34,498 bases of DNA from Clostridia bacterium (GCA_017621495.1 JAGATB010000021.1:1-34498); one strand, 5' to 3'. Shown: positions 1 through 7,403, counted from the first letter of the stretch. The notes: generated by a model from the sequence alone, not told the origin. Translations and numbers: made by a program.

Positions 1-27
1 GACATTTATCAATAAATGTGATAAAAT
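1..27 (+). promoter_or_regulatory. Probable promoter of the DtxR/MntR-type gene (-35 cut by window edge)
   Basis: The window opens with GACA, which would be the last four bases of a TTGACA -35 box. It is followed by a 17-base spacer and TAAAAT at 22-27 as the -10. Only four of the six -35 bases are visible, so this is partly inferred. The regulator start codon follows at 61. Confidence 0.5.
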
Positions 28-39
28 AGTATTAATACT
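28..39. promoter_or_regulatory. Palindrome AGTATTAATACT, candidate autoregulatory operator
   Basis: This is a perfect 12-bp palindrome directly after the -10 box, overlapping the expected transcription start. A site here would block transcription when bound. DtxR/MntR-family repressors often control their own or nearby metal-transport genes, so autoregulation is plausible. The sequence is not a textbook DtxR or MntR box. Confidence 0.35.
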
Positions 40-60
40 TAAGAAAGGTAACAGACGGAT

Positions 61-438
61 ATGAAAATTCAGGAATCAGCAGAAAACTATCTCGAAACCA
101 TTTTTATGTTGAAAAAAGACCGTGGTTTTGTGAGAAGCATAGACATAGCGCACGAGCTGGGATTCTCCAAGGCGAGTGTTTCGGTAGCTATGAAGTCACT
201 GCGTGAGGCGGGCTACGCTGTGGTAGACGAGGACGGCGGCATATCACTTACAGAAAAAGGTCTGGAAGTTGCCAACCGCATGTATGAAAGGCATGAGGTC
301 ATAGCCAATGTGCTCATCTCCCTGGGTGTGGACAGTGAAATTGCATATGAGGACAGCTGTAAGATTGAGCACGTGATAAGCGATACTACGTTTGAAAAGA
401 TAAAGGAATATATAGAGAAGGTTTCTGCGAAGGATTAA
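61..438 (+). CDS. DtxR/MntR-family metal-dependent transcriptional repressor
   Basis: This 125-residue protein has the family's N-terminal winged helix-turn-helix (about residues 5-65, with SKASVSVAMKSL as recognition helix) followed by the helical metal-binding and dimerisation domain. Visible candidate metal ligands are H78, C100, E103 and H104. The C-x-x-E-H arrangement resembles the DtxR/IdeR primary site rather than the all-E/H MntR site. The C-terminal SH3-like domain of full-length DtxR is absent, as in MntR-sized members. It would sense Fe(II) or Mn(II) in the cytoplasm and repress metal uptake. The metal cannot be decided from sequence. Its stop codon overlaps that of the convergent YolD-like gene. 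Confidence 0.85.
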   Translation: MKIQESAENYLETIFMLKKDRGFVRSIDIAHELGFSKASVSVAMKSLREAGYAVVDEDGGISLTEKGLEVANRMYERHEVIANVLISLGVDSEIAYEDSCKIEHVISDTTFEKIKEYIEKVSAKD

Positions 439-848
439 TCCTCCGGTAAGTCACTCTCTATAGCGTAGATATCATCTATGGGGATTTCGGTGGCATCACA
501 CATTACTACCGTTCTTTCAAATTCCCTTATTTCTGATACAACTCCGCTGACGGTGATGTATGCACCCCCGGTCTTCTTATCATCGGGTCTGAAATACGTG
601 ATTTTCACCTCCGATTTTTGCTCCGGTTGCTGTGCTATATAGATCAGCACGGCATTAATCTCAGCTTTAACTGTTTCGTCAAGCTCTGCCCTGCTGTCTG
701 TCAGCCGGGCAGTTTCTTTTACTGCGTCATCGTAGCCTGTGAGTGCCGCAAAGGGTGCGAACTGTGCGGCTCGGTTTTCCGCCGGCATGGGCTTGCGTGT
801 TTTCGATTTGTGGTGAGGCATATTAATGATATCGTCATACCTGTCCAT
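435..848 (-). CDS. YolD-like protein
   Basis: This 137-residue protein matches the YolD-like family. The N-terminus carries a basic H-H-K-S-K-T-R-K stretch and then the signature R-A-A-Q-F-A-P-F-A-A-L-T-G-Y-D-D (about residues 26-41), followed by a small beta-rich domain. YolD-like proteins are commonly encoded next to Y-family polymerases in Firmicutes and are thought to act with them, in a UmuD-like supporting role; the biochemistry is poorly known. Its ATG overlaps the stop of the polymerase gene (TAATG), so translation is probably coupled. The 3' end overlaps the stop codon of the convergent repressor gene within TTAA. Confidence 0.85.
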   Translation of the reverse strand: MDRYDDIINMPHHKSKTRKPMPAENRAAQFAPFAALTGYDDAVKETARLTDSRAELDETVKAEINAVLIYIAQQPEQKSEVKITYFRPDDKKTGGAYITVSGVVSEIREFERTVVMCDATEIPIDDIYAIESDLPED

Positions 849-2359
849 TATGCCCTGTGGCCTCCTATTTGATTATTTCTTTCTATGGTGGTAGCTCCCT
901 CTCTCAGATTACTTCCCTTTAAAACAGCATTTTTGCCGAAGCGGTTTCTTAGTTCAATGGTAGTCTCCTGAATTCTGCGTTCCTTGGCAAGCCTGATTTT
1001 TTCTTCACAGCGCTTGATATCAAGTGCATCATAATCCGTAAATAAATCCGTCTGTTCATAAGCGGGCTCGCTATCTGCCATACCTTCATTTATTATGTGA
1101 TTTGCCGTTATATTTATTCTGCGAACCGAAAGCCTGCCGTCCACAATCCTGCAGTAAAGCTCCATTACCGAATTCATTATTATGCTCACAGACGAAGTGT
1201 ATCTGCCTATATTTGCAGTGCCGTGGGCGTGCTTGGGGACTCTCCTGCCGTAGTAGTCCGTGGTGATTTCGCCCTTATAGGTACTGCTTATTGCAGGGTT
1301 GGCAAGGTTCTCTATATCGTATCCTACAGTCAATACTATCTGATCTGTTACCAGGTGCTTTTCCACCAAATCCAGACAAAGCAGCTCCGTCATCTCTCTC
1401 ACTATCAGCTTCGCCTTGTCAAAATCATACGGGCACTGAAGCACCTGCCCCGAGCTTATACTGCTGCTTGCCGGTTTATATGCCTTTGCCTCTCGCAATG
1501 TGCAGGGCTCGTGACCCCAGGCGTGGTCTATGAGCAATTCCGCATTTACACCGAATAACTTGTACAGTAGGTTCTCGCCATAGGTTGAAATTGATGCTTT
1601 GGCAATATCCCCCATAGTATACAGATGGTTGGCTTCCAGTTTTTTGAAATAACCTGCACCCACTCGCCAAAAATCCGTCAAGGGCTTATGAGTCCAAAGC
1701 TCCCTGCGGTAGCTCATCTCATCAAGCTCGGCAATGCGTGCACCGTCTTTGTTTGGCGGCATCTTCTTTGCTACTATATCCATAGCAACCTTGGCAAGAT
1801 ACATATTGGTGCCTACGCCTGCGGTTGCAGTGATACCCGTGGTTTCCAGTACATCATGAATAATCATCGCGGCAAAATCACGTGCCGACAAAGACATAGC
1901 CCCCAAATACGGAGTAATATCCATAAACACCTCGTCAATGGAATACACCAATATATCCTCTGATGATACATATTTGAGGTAGATATCATAAATTCGGGTG
2001 CTTAGCTCCATGTATCGTGCCATACGCGGCGGTGCTGTAATGTATGCAAGTTTAAGTGACGGATTGCTCATAAGCTCCGAAGCATCACTCGATTCACCGG
2101 TAAACCTTCTGCCCGGGGCTTGTTTAATCCGCTCAGAGTTAATATGCCTTACCTTCTGCACTACCTCAAACAGCCTTGCTCTGCCGGATATGCCATAGAA
2201 TTTGAGTGCAGGTGTTACCGCAAGGCAAATTGTCTTTTCGGTGCGTTTTGAGTCCGCCACCACAAGGTTAGTCGTCAAGGGGTCAAGATTTCTGTCCACA
2301 CATTCCACAGATGCATAAAAGCTCTTTAAATCTATGCATAAATATGTCTTACCGTCCAT
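848..2359 (-). CDS. Y-family DNA polymerase (UmuC/UvrX type)
   Basis: A translesion DNA polymerase of 503 residues. The first catalytic motif is D10-L-K-S-F-Y-A-S-V-E, where Y15 sits at the steric-gate position. The second is Y-S-I-D142-E143-V-F, which supplies the other metal ligands. Helix-hairpin-helix and little-finger regions follow (about residues 240-430). The DLKSFYAS version of motif I is typical of Gram-positive UvrX/YqjW-type enzymes rather than DinB. I place the start at 2359 because GGAGG lies 7 bases upstream; an in-frame ATG at 2413 lies inside the promoter. The enzyme would copy past DNA lesions, probably with the coupled YolD-like protein. No standard LexA box was recognised. 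Confidence 0.92.
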   Translation of the reverse strand: MDGKTYLCIDLKSFYASVECVDRNLDPLTTNLVVADSKRTEKTICLAVTPALKFYGISGRARLFEVVQKVRHINSERIKQAPGRRFTGESSDASELMSNPSLKLAYITAPPRMARYMELSTRIYDIYLKYVSSEDILVYSIDEVFMDITPYLGAMSLSARDFAAMIIHDVLETTGITATAGVGTNMYLAKVAMDIVAKKMPPNKDGARIAELDEMSYRRELWTHKPLTDFWRVGAGYFKKLEANHLYTMGDIAKASISTYGENLLYKLFGVNAELLIDHAWGHEPCTLREAKAYKPASSSISSGQVLQCPYDFDKAKLIVREMTELLCLDLVEKHLVTDQIVLTVGYDIENLANPAISSTYKGEITTDYYGRRVPKHAHGTANIGRYTSSVSIIMNSVMELYCRIVDGRLSVRRINITANHIINEGMADSEPAYEQTDLFTDYDALDIKRCEEKIRLAKERRIQETTIELRNRFGKNAVLKGSNLREGATTIERNNQIGGHRA

Positions 2360-2392
2360 GTGCAGTCCTCCGTGATTTTTCTTATTATCTGC

Positions 2393-2421
2393 AGTATAAC
2401 ATAGGCTATGCACAAAAACAA
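2393..2421 (-). promoter_or_regulatory. Promoter of the polymerase-YolD operon with internal palindrome
   Basis: On the minus strand TTGTTT (2416-2421) and TATACT (2393-2398) are separated by 17 bases. Between them lies CATAG-G-CTATG (2400-2410), an 11-base palindrome that a repressor could use. It is not a recognised LexA/DinR box. A TTGACA (complement at 2424-2429) also lies just upstream but at poor spacing. Confidence 0.5.
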
Positions 2422-2438
2422 CGTGTCAAACAAAAAAA

Positions 2439-2554
2439 GGCTGTAAATAAAGTCATGACAGACGGGGACGGCAGGTAATTTTGTCATGTAAAACCTTGGT
2501 TTTATGTGACAAAATAGCTCCGTCCCCTTGGATGTTGTGACTTTATTTACAGCC
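2439..2554. repeat. MITE-like palindromic element, full-length copy
   Basis: A 116-bp element with perfect 17-bp terminal inverted repeats GGCTGTAAATAAAGTCA (2439-2455 and its complement 2538-2554). The interior continues the palindrome: GGGGACGG with CCGTCCCC, TTTTGTCA with TGACAAAA, and TAAAACC with GGTTTTA around a TT centre. The whole element can fold as one long hairpin. No ORF lies inside and no clear target-site duplication flanks it. A related, shorter copy lies at 9571-9638. It sits between the 3' end of the MFS gene and the polymerase promoter, so it may also act as a terminator. Confidence 0.8.
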
Positions 2555-2595
2555 CTTTGAAGTGTTGAGATGGTATTAAATTGAAATTTACTACG

Positions 2596-3885
2596 TTATT
2601 GTATCATTACTTTTTGTTTAGAAATCACCTTATGTGTAAACACCGCCGCAGCTAAGAGGATTACAAATGATACTGCTGACAGCAGTTGCTGACCGTACAT
2701 CGGTATGCCGAAGAGCATATTGCCGTTTGACTGGATATAGCTCAAAACACGGCTGGCTATAATTGTGACACCAAAGCCACAGATACCGCCTATGCTGTTT
2801 TTAATAGCCATAGCCTGTACTATGTAGTCGCTGTCAACATAGCTGTAGGATATATTGAACATATTCTGATTAAGCCCTGCAAGGCTCACTGCGTAGAAAA
2901 TGCTGAAAACAGCCACGCACCACCAGGTTGATTTGGTAGCAAAGGCATTTACTCCGAAGCCGATTGCCGCAAGAACAAGTGCAACCTTGATACCTGTGGC
3001 GTAGGAGGTCTTGTCCGAGAATCTGCCGAATGGCTTTGATATGACAAAACGAATAAGATTGCCTATCATATTTATCACCTGTACCATACCTACAGACAGT
3101 AAGAGGTCATTGGTTTTGAATACACCCATAAACCCAATAGATGCATATCTGCCAACATCCCACAAAACCGAAAGTATAATTACATTCACGAAATTCCTGT
3201 TGCCGAAGGTATGCTTCGCCACTACTCTAAGGGAGGTTTTTTCCGTTTTGGGGGCGTCGTCTGTTTTGTCACGTGATATGAGCATCAGTGTTACAAAGTT
3301 TGACAGATTAAGCACCAGCAAAACCACAGCCAAAAAGATAAAGCTGCCCTCTATATTGCCATTGGCTTCAAAGTGGTCTACCGCATAACCTACACCAAGG
3401 GTAAACACTATACCCGAAAGCAGAGATATCATCTCCTTGACAGCGGAGTACTCTCCCCGCTTGGTGGGCTCTACAAAAGAATTCGCCCACTTGAAATACA
3501 CGCCTATTACCAGGTACTTAAACATGTATGCTATGAGCACCAGGGCTACCACTATGATTGTCTTTACAGTTCTCGAAGCCGGTATAAACGGCACCAAATA
3601 TATAAGCATAAAGAAAATCTGACTTACCGTATCAAAGAATATTACGGTCTTTTTGGTATCATTCATCTTCTGCACAAGGAAAAGTGACAAAAGCTGAAAC
3701 AGGAATGCCAGAGTTATAAATGAAGATATGATTCCTGTGAGAGAATCGCTTATGCCTATGTGCGTAAGAAGCTTGGCGAGGAAGGCATCCGCAACCAAAA
3801 TGGACACAAAATACTCAATAGTACACTGTGCCATATATGACGCCCTGGAGCGCTTGTATGCTGCTGTGTTAAAGATATTATTCAT
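2596..3885 (-). CDS. MFS transporter
   Basis: A 429-residue polytopic membrane protein with about twelve hydrophobic segments in two halves joined by a charged loop near residues 205-220 (S-R-D-K-T-D-D-A-P-K-T-E-K). Length and pattern fit the major facilitator superfamily. The substrate cannot be read from sequence. Its neighbours are sugar-oxidoreductase genes read in the same direction, so a sugar, inositol or glycoside substrate is a reasonable guess. The start is supported by AGAGGTG just upstream and a strong promoter at 3919-3947, so it is probably a separate transcription unit from the oxidoreductase genes. Confidence 0.82.
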   Translation of the reverse strand: MNNIFNTAAYKRSRASYMAQCTIEYFVSILVADAFLAKLLTHIGISDSLTGIISSFITLAFLFQLLSLFLVQKMNDTKKTVIFFDTVSQIFFMLIYLVPFIPASRTVKTIIVVALVLIAYMFKYLVIGVYFKWANSFVEPTKRGEYSAVKEMISLLSGIVFTLGVGYAVDHFEANGNIEGSFIFLAVVLLVLNLSNFVTLMLISRDKTDDAPKTEKTSLRVVAKHTFGNRNFVNVIILSVLWDVGRYASIGFMGVFKTNDLLLSVGMVQVINMIGNLIRFVISKPFGRFSDKTSYATGIKVALVLAAIGFGVNAFATKSTWWCVAVFSIFYAVSLAGLNQNMFNISYSYVDSDYIVQAMAIKNSIGGICGFGVTIIASRVLSYIQSNGNMLFGIPMYGQQLLSAVSFVILLAAAVFTHKVISKQKVMIQ

Positions 3886-3918
3886 AACTGCACCTCTTGT
3901 TTTTTATTCGCAGCATAT

Positions 3919-3947
3919 ATTATACGTGTTTTACATCAAAGTTTCAA
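3919..3947 (-). promoter_or_regulatory. Promoter of the MFS transporter gene
   Basis: On the minus strand TTGAAA (3942-3947), a 17-base spacer and TATAAT (3919-3924) form a near-consensus sigma-A promoter about 35 bases before the start codon. Confidence 0.75.
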
Positions 3948-3957
3948 GGGGTTTGGT

Positions 3958-3974
3958 TACGAATAAAATTCGTA
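3958..3974. promoter_or_regulatory. Palindrome TACGAAT-AAA-ATTCGTA upstream of the MFS promoter
   Basis: A perfect 7-3-7 inverted repeat ending about 10 bases upstream of the -35 box of the MFS promoter. This is the usual place for an activator site. No regulator can be assigned. A second palindrome, TGTGAAATTTCACA, lies further upstream at 4023-4036. Confidence 0.4.
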
Positions 3975-4022
3975 TTTTAAAATGCAGAATTTGTATGCTT
4001 GCACACCAAAGTCCGAAGGTAC

Positions 4023-4036
4023 TGTGAAATTTCACA
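4023..4036. promoter_or_regulatory. Palindrome TGTGAAATTTCACA
   Basis: A perfect 14-bp palindrome in the gap between the MFS promoter and the downstream repeats. It looks operator-like, but its half-sites are four bases apart, two fewer than in a CRP site. No regulator can be named. Confidence 0.3.
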
Positions 4037-4148
4037 TAGAAACCAAAGATGGGAAGGTCAAATCAAACACGACTGAAATAACTGTAAGGAAATAAAAAAA
4101 CGACAGAAGACGTCTGAAAATCGGATAAGACATAATGGGCGAATCATC

Positions 4149-4281
4149 GGAACGACGAGGGCGTCGTTCCCTACCTGTAATGTACGCACCAATGCAGGGA
4201 AAGAATTTATCCTTTCCCTGCATTGGTGGCAAAGAGTTTTCAATTTTCAATTCTCAATTTTCCATTTGTGCCGCAGGCACA
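4149..4281. repeat. Composite of hairpin repeats (noncoding)
   Basis: The gene-free stretch 3886-4292 holds, besides the MFS promoter and two palindromes, three strong inverted repeats. They are GGAACGACG/CGTCGTTCC with loop AGGG (4149-4170), a perfect 16-bp stem ACCAATGCAGGGAAAG with 8-base loop (4188-4227), and TGTGCC-GCA-GGCACA (4267-4281). An A/T-rich CAATTTTCAATTCTCAATTTT tract lies between the last two. This mix of GC-rich hairpins and degenerate AT repeats is typical of dispersed intergenic repeats in Clostridia. The short open frames here are not convincing genes. Read leftward, the hairpins follow the oxidoreductase stop codon and may end that transcript. Confidence 0.65.
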
Positions 4282-4292
4282 TAACCTCCAAT

Positions 4293-5354
4293 TTATATAT
4301 CTGTATGAATTGTATCATTTGTTTCATGGGACTTAAATGCGGCTTCCATAACACGAACTACTCTTAAGGTTTCCTCCGGTTTGATGGTAAGAGGTGCGCC
4401 TTCTATAGCATTTACGAGCTGTTCATATACGGGGTCAAGGTTATCTGTTACGTCAGTAGGCTCGGTGAGCTCTATGGTTTCCACCGTGTTTGGGTCTCTG
4501 GGAGCCATAGTCTTAGTGGGGCCGGCTTTTACCTTTTTTATCTCGCTGTCCCACGTGCTGTCATCGGATAGCTTCTTTACCACCTTGCCGGTACCGTCCC
4601 AGTCGGTGATTATCATGGTACCCTCGGTACCGAGTACATAAAATCTGGGATGGGTTATGAAATTGTTGGTTGAGATTTCTATGTGAGCTGTGAGACCGCT
4701 TTCAAATGTCATGGTAAGGCGGAAGTTATCGTCCACCTCCGGGTAATTTACAGAATACATCTTGCAGTAAACTTCCTTCACCTTTTCCTTAGTCATGTAC
4801 ATAATCTGGTCTATGAGGTGCACACCCCAGTCATACATCATGCCGCCGCCCTGGGCTTTGTTGGTTCTCCAGCCGGCAGGCATTCCTCTGGAGCCCTCCA
4901 CTCTGGATTCTATAACGTAGGGCTTGCCTATGACACCGGAATCGATAGTACGCCACATATTGATAAAATCTCTGTTGTAACGTCTGTTCTGGTCCACGGT
5001 AAAAATCCTGCCACATTCATGTACAGTGAATATTATATCCTCCAAATCCTTGGCATTCATAGTAACGGGTTTTTCACAGATTACATGCTTGCCTGCTCTG
5101 AGTGCCTCTATGGCGAACTCCTTGTGGGTTTCATTGGTAGTGGCAATCAGAACTATGTCTATATCACTATCATTTAAAAGTGCCTGACATGATTCATATG
5201 CTACGAATCCCTGTTGTCTTGCCAGCTCCATACGCTCCTCGTTGATATCGTAAACGCCCTTTATCTTAACACGGACATTGCCTTGGGCGAGCTGGCGGTT
5301 GTGATTGCCCGCCATGCCGCCGTAGCCTATAATTCCTAAATTGTATATCTTCAT
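4293..5354 (-). CDS. Gfo/Idh/MocA-family NAD(P)-dependent oxidoreductase
   Basis: A 353-residue cytoplasmic dehydrogenase. It has a Rossmann fold with L-G-I-I-G-Y-G-G-M-A-G near the N-terminus, the family E94-K-P motif, and the catalytic-type D175-W-G-V-H179-L-I-D182. It would oxidise or reduce a sugar, inositol or glycoside. The start at 5354 was chosen because its ATG overlaps the stop of the upstream TIM-barrel gene (TAATG), implying coupled translation. A GTG four codons upstream is an alternative. It is last in the leftward lacI operon. The pairing of this family with a TIM-barrel isomerase-like protein is seen in inositol and keto-sugar pathways. Exact substrate unknown. Confidence 0.88.
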   Translation of the reverse strand: MKIYNLGIIGYGGMAGNHNRQLAQGNVRVKIKGVYDINEERMELARQQGFVAYESCQALLNDSDIDIVLIATTNETHKEFAIEALRAGKHVICEKPVTMNAKDLEDIIFTVHECGRIFTVDQNRRYNRDFINMWRTIDSGVIGKPYVIESRVEGSRGMPAGWRTNKAQGGGMMYDWGVHLIDQIMYMTKEKVKEVYCKMYSVNYPEVDDNFRLTMTFESGLTAHIEISTNNFITHPRFYVLGTEGTMIITDWDGTGKVVKKLSDDSTWDSEIKKVKAGPTKTMAPRDPNTVETIELTEPTDVTDNLDPVYEQLVNAIEGAPLTIKPEETLRVVRVMEAAFKSHETNDTIHTDI

Positions 5355-6325
5355 TACGCCCACCACATTTCTCCCGGCTGTTCATAGATTATAACTTCTT
5401 TAAGGAAGCTTATAGCCTTTTCAAGACCTTCCTTGGGGCTCATCATGGAGTCCTCATGCTCAATGCTTATAACGCCGTCGTAGCCCACAGCCTTGAGTGT
5501 GCTGATTACTGCGTTCCACATTTCCTTACCGTTGCCGTAGCCCACTGTTCTGAACACCCATGAGCGGTCAAGCACATTGCCGTAATGACCTACATCCAGA
5601 ACACCGTTTACTGCAGTATTTGCCTTGTCTATCTTGGTATCCTTGGCGTGGAAATGATGAATTGCATTTGCCTTGCCCAAAACCTTAATAACCTCTACAG
5701 GGTCCATGCCCTGCCACAAAGGATGGCTGGGGTCTACGTTTGCACCTACGATATCTCCTACGGCATCTCTTAATCTGAGAGCTGTGGAGGTATTGTATAC
5801 GCAGAAGCCGGGGTGCATTTCAAAAGCAATCTTCTTAATGCCGTGTGCCTCGCAAAATTTAGCCTCTTCCTTCCAATAAGGAATGAGCTTTTCCTCCCAC
5901 TGCCATTTAAGAGTTTCGAGGTAGTCCTCGGGCCAGGAGCAGGTTACCCAGTTGGGTCTGATGCTGCCTTCGCTGTCACCGGGGCAACCGGAAAAGCCTA
6001 CGATTGTATCAACACCGAGCTTTTCCGCCAGAAGAACAGCATTGTTAAAGTCATCGTGGTACATTTTGGCAATTTCCTTATTGGGGTGCACGGGGTTGCC
6101 GTGAGCACTGATTGCCGCTATGGACATATTATTATCTGCAAGTATCTGCTTGATTTCATCAATTTTTGATTGGTCATTTAAAAGAACCTGGGGGTCAAAG
6201 TGAGCCTTGCCGGGGCAGCCGCCTGCACCCATTTCAAGCTGCTGAACTCCCAGCGGAGCAAGGTACTCCACCATATCTTTAAATGACATCTGTGCCAACA
6301 CAGGGCTGAAAACACCTAATTTCAT
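5354..6325 (-). CDS. Sugar phosphate isomerase/epimerase-like TIM-barrel protein (AP-endonuclease-2 family)
   Basis: A 323-residue xylose-isomerase-like TIM-barrel protein. Likely metal ligands are visible at the expected strand ends: E169 (A-F-E-M-H), D198 with H201 (V-D-P-S-H), H226 (H-H-F-H-A-K-D) and E289 (S-I-E-H-E-D). Members isomerise, epimerise or dehydrate sugars, inositols and keto-glycosides, so the reaction cannot be fixed. The start is supported by AGGAGG 8 bases upstream, 17 bases after the lacI stop. It overlaps the following oxidoreductase by one base. At 323 residues it is longer than the second TIM-barrel protein of this locus (278) and not obviously a recent duplicate. Confidence 0.85.
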   Translation of the reverse strand: MKLGVFSPVLAQMSFKDMVEYLAPLGVQQLEMGAGGCPGKAHFDPQVLLNDQSKIDEIKQILADNNMSIAAISAHGNPVHPNKEIAKMYHDDFNNAVLLAEKLGVDTIVGFSGCPGDSEGSIRPNWVTCSWPEDYLETLKWQWEEKLIPYWKEEAKFCEAHGIKKIAFEMHPGFCVYNTSTALRLRDAVGDIVGANVDPSHPLWQGMDPVEVIKVLGKANAIHHFHAKDTKIDKANTAVNGVLDVGHYGNVLDRSWVFRTVGYGNGKEMWNAVISTLKAVGYDGVISIEHEDSMMSPKEGLEKAISFLKEVIIYEQPGEMWWA

Positions 6326-6342
6326 ATTTATATCCTCCTAAA

Positions 6343-7332
6343 CTATTTGGTAGAATCTCTGCGCACTATCCTGTGCGATAATATTACATTTGCGGTGTGA
6401 CGTCCCGATATTATATTTTCCAGCTGACAAAAGGCATTTTCGCCAAGGTCATGATGAGGCTGTGCTACAGTGGTTATCTTGGGAGTAGATGTGTATGAAA
6501 TATCGGTATTATCAAAACCGACTATCTCCACATCCTCCGGTACTCTGATACCTCTTTCGCCAAGTACACTCATAGCTCCTGCCGCCATCCTGTCCGATAT
6601 AGCAAAGATGCTGTCAAACTCTATACCCTGGTCCAGAAAGTCTGAAAAACCCGTAACTGCATTGCGATAACCGTAGTTTCCGTAAATAACCAGCTTCTCA
6701 TCAAATGGTATACCGTTATCATCAAGTGCGGATTTATACCCGTCGAAACGCCCCTTGGTAGATACGAGGTTATTGTCTGCAGTATAGAAAACTATCCTGC
6801 GTCTGCCGTTTGATATGAGAAGGCTAACCGCATCGTATGCAGCCTTGGTATTATCTATAGACACATAGGGAGTATCCTTGGTATCGATATACTCATTGCA
6901 CTGCACTACGGGAATAGTCTTTGAAAGCGAACTCATCTCAGCTTTAGACAGAGAGCTGTTTAATATGATAATGCCGTCAAAAAGTCCGTTGGTGGCAAAG
7001 TTTATGTAGTACTCTTCCTTCTCTTTAATGCCCTCTGTGGCACAGACCATAGTATAATAACCGTGCATACCGGCTATACGGTCTATAGAACGTATTACGC
7101 TGCTGCAGAAGGTATTGGCAAGTGAGGAGAGCAACACCATGATAATCTTGGTCTCACTGCGTCTTAATGCCTTGCCGAAAAGATTCGGCTTATAGCCCAG
7201 CTTCTCTACTGCACTTAGCACTGCCTGCTCGGTGTCCTTGGAGCAGACGCCCTTTTTATTTATAACTCTGGAAACCGTAGCTACGGAAACACCTGCCTCC
7301 TTAGCCACGTCTTTGATACTTATATTTGCTAT
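6343..7332 (-). CDS. LacI-family transcriptional regulator, apparent ATA start codon
   Basis: A helix-turn-helix protein with a periplasmic-binding-protein-like ligand domain. V-S-V-A-T-V-S-R-V-I-N is the recognition region, N-L-F-G-K-A-L the hinge, and G-F-D-N-T-D-I near the C-terminus is typical of the family. The first GTG in frame (7308) would cut off the first HTH helix. The frame continues upstream as A-N-I-S-I-K-D-V, a standard LacI N-terminus, starting at ATA (7330-7332). GGAGG (7341-7345) lies exactly 8 bases before it. I therefore place the start at the ATA. It probably represses both divergent operons through the two nearby operators and responds to a sugar from this pathway. Confidence 0.85.
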   Translation of the reverse strand: MANISIKDVAKEAGVSVATVSRVINKKGVCSKDTEQAVLSAVEKLGYKPNLFGKALRRSETKIIMVLLSSLANTFCSSVIRSIDRIAGMHGYYTMVCATEGIKEKEEYYINFATNGLFDGIIILNSSLSKAEMSSLSKTIPVVQCNEYIDTKDTPYVSIDNTKAAYDAVSLLISNGRRRIVFYTADNNLVSTKGRFDGYKSALDDNGIPFDEKLVIYGNYGYRNAVTGFSDFLDQGIEFDSIFAISDRMAAGAMSVLGERGIRVPEDVEIVGFDNTDISYTSTPKITTVAQPHHDLGENAFCQLENIISGRHTANVILSHRIVRRDSTK

Positions 7333-7354
7333 AACTCACACCTCCGAAAATCAT

Positions 7355-7368
7355 TGTAATCGTTTACA
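7355..7368. promoter_or_regulatory. LacI-type operator at the leftward promoter
   Basis: TGTAATCGTTTACA differs from the perfect palindrome at the other promoter by one base. It lies just downstream of the -10 box of the leftward (lacI) promoter, near the transcription start, where repressor binding would block the regulator's own operon. Its centre is 144 bp from that of the second operator. Confidence 0.8.
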
Positions 7369-7374
7369 CTAAAT

Positions 7375-7403
7375 ATTATATCATATGATTTTAAAAAATT
7401 CAA
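7375..7403 (-). promoter_or_regulatory. Promoter of the lacI-isomerase-oxidoreductase operon
   Basis: On the minus strand TTGAAT (7398-7403), a 17-base spacer and TATAAT (7375-7380). The operator at 7355-7368 follows directly. Confidence 0.75.

Noticed and set aside
1097..1558. Open reading frame of 153 codons on the + strand
   Set aside because: It lies wholly antisense to the Y-family polymerase and has no recognisable motif or ribosome binding site.
2439..2554. Complete insertion sequence
   Set aside because: The element is 116 bp with no room for a transposase and no clear target duplication; it is at most a non-autonomous MITE.
4023..4036. TGTGAAATTTCACA as a CRP site
   Set aside because: The half-sites are four bases apart instead of six, and CRP-cAMP control is not typical of Clostridia.
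4032..4250. Short minus-strand frames in the intergenic repeats
   Set aside because: They are built from hairpin and AT-rich repeat sequence; two overlapping frames share the same DNA and neither has a convincing start signal.
4683..5177. Open reading frame of 164 codons on the + strand
   Set aside because: It is antisense to a well-supported oxidoreductase gene and its translation resembles no family.
7301..7339. A 12-codon upstream frame starting at GTG 7339 that overlaps the lacI start
   Set aside because: The GTG is only two bases from GGAGG, too close for initiation, so a leader peptide is unlikely.
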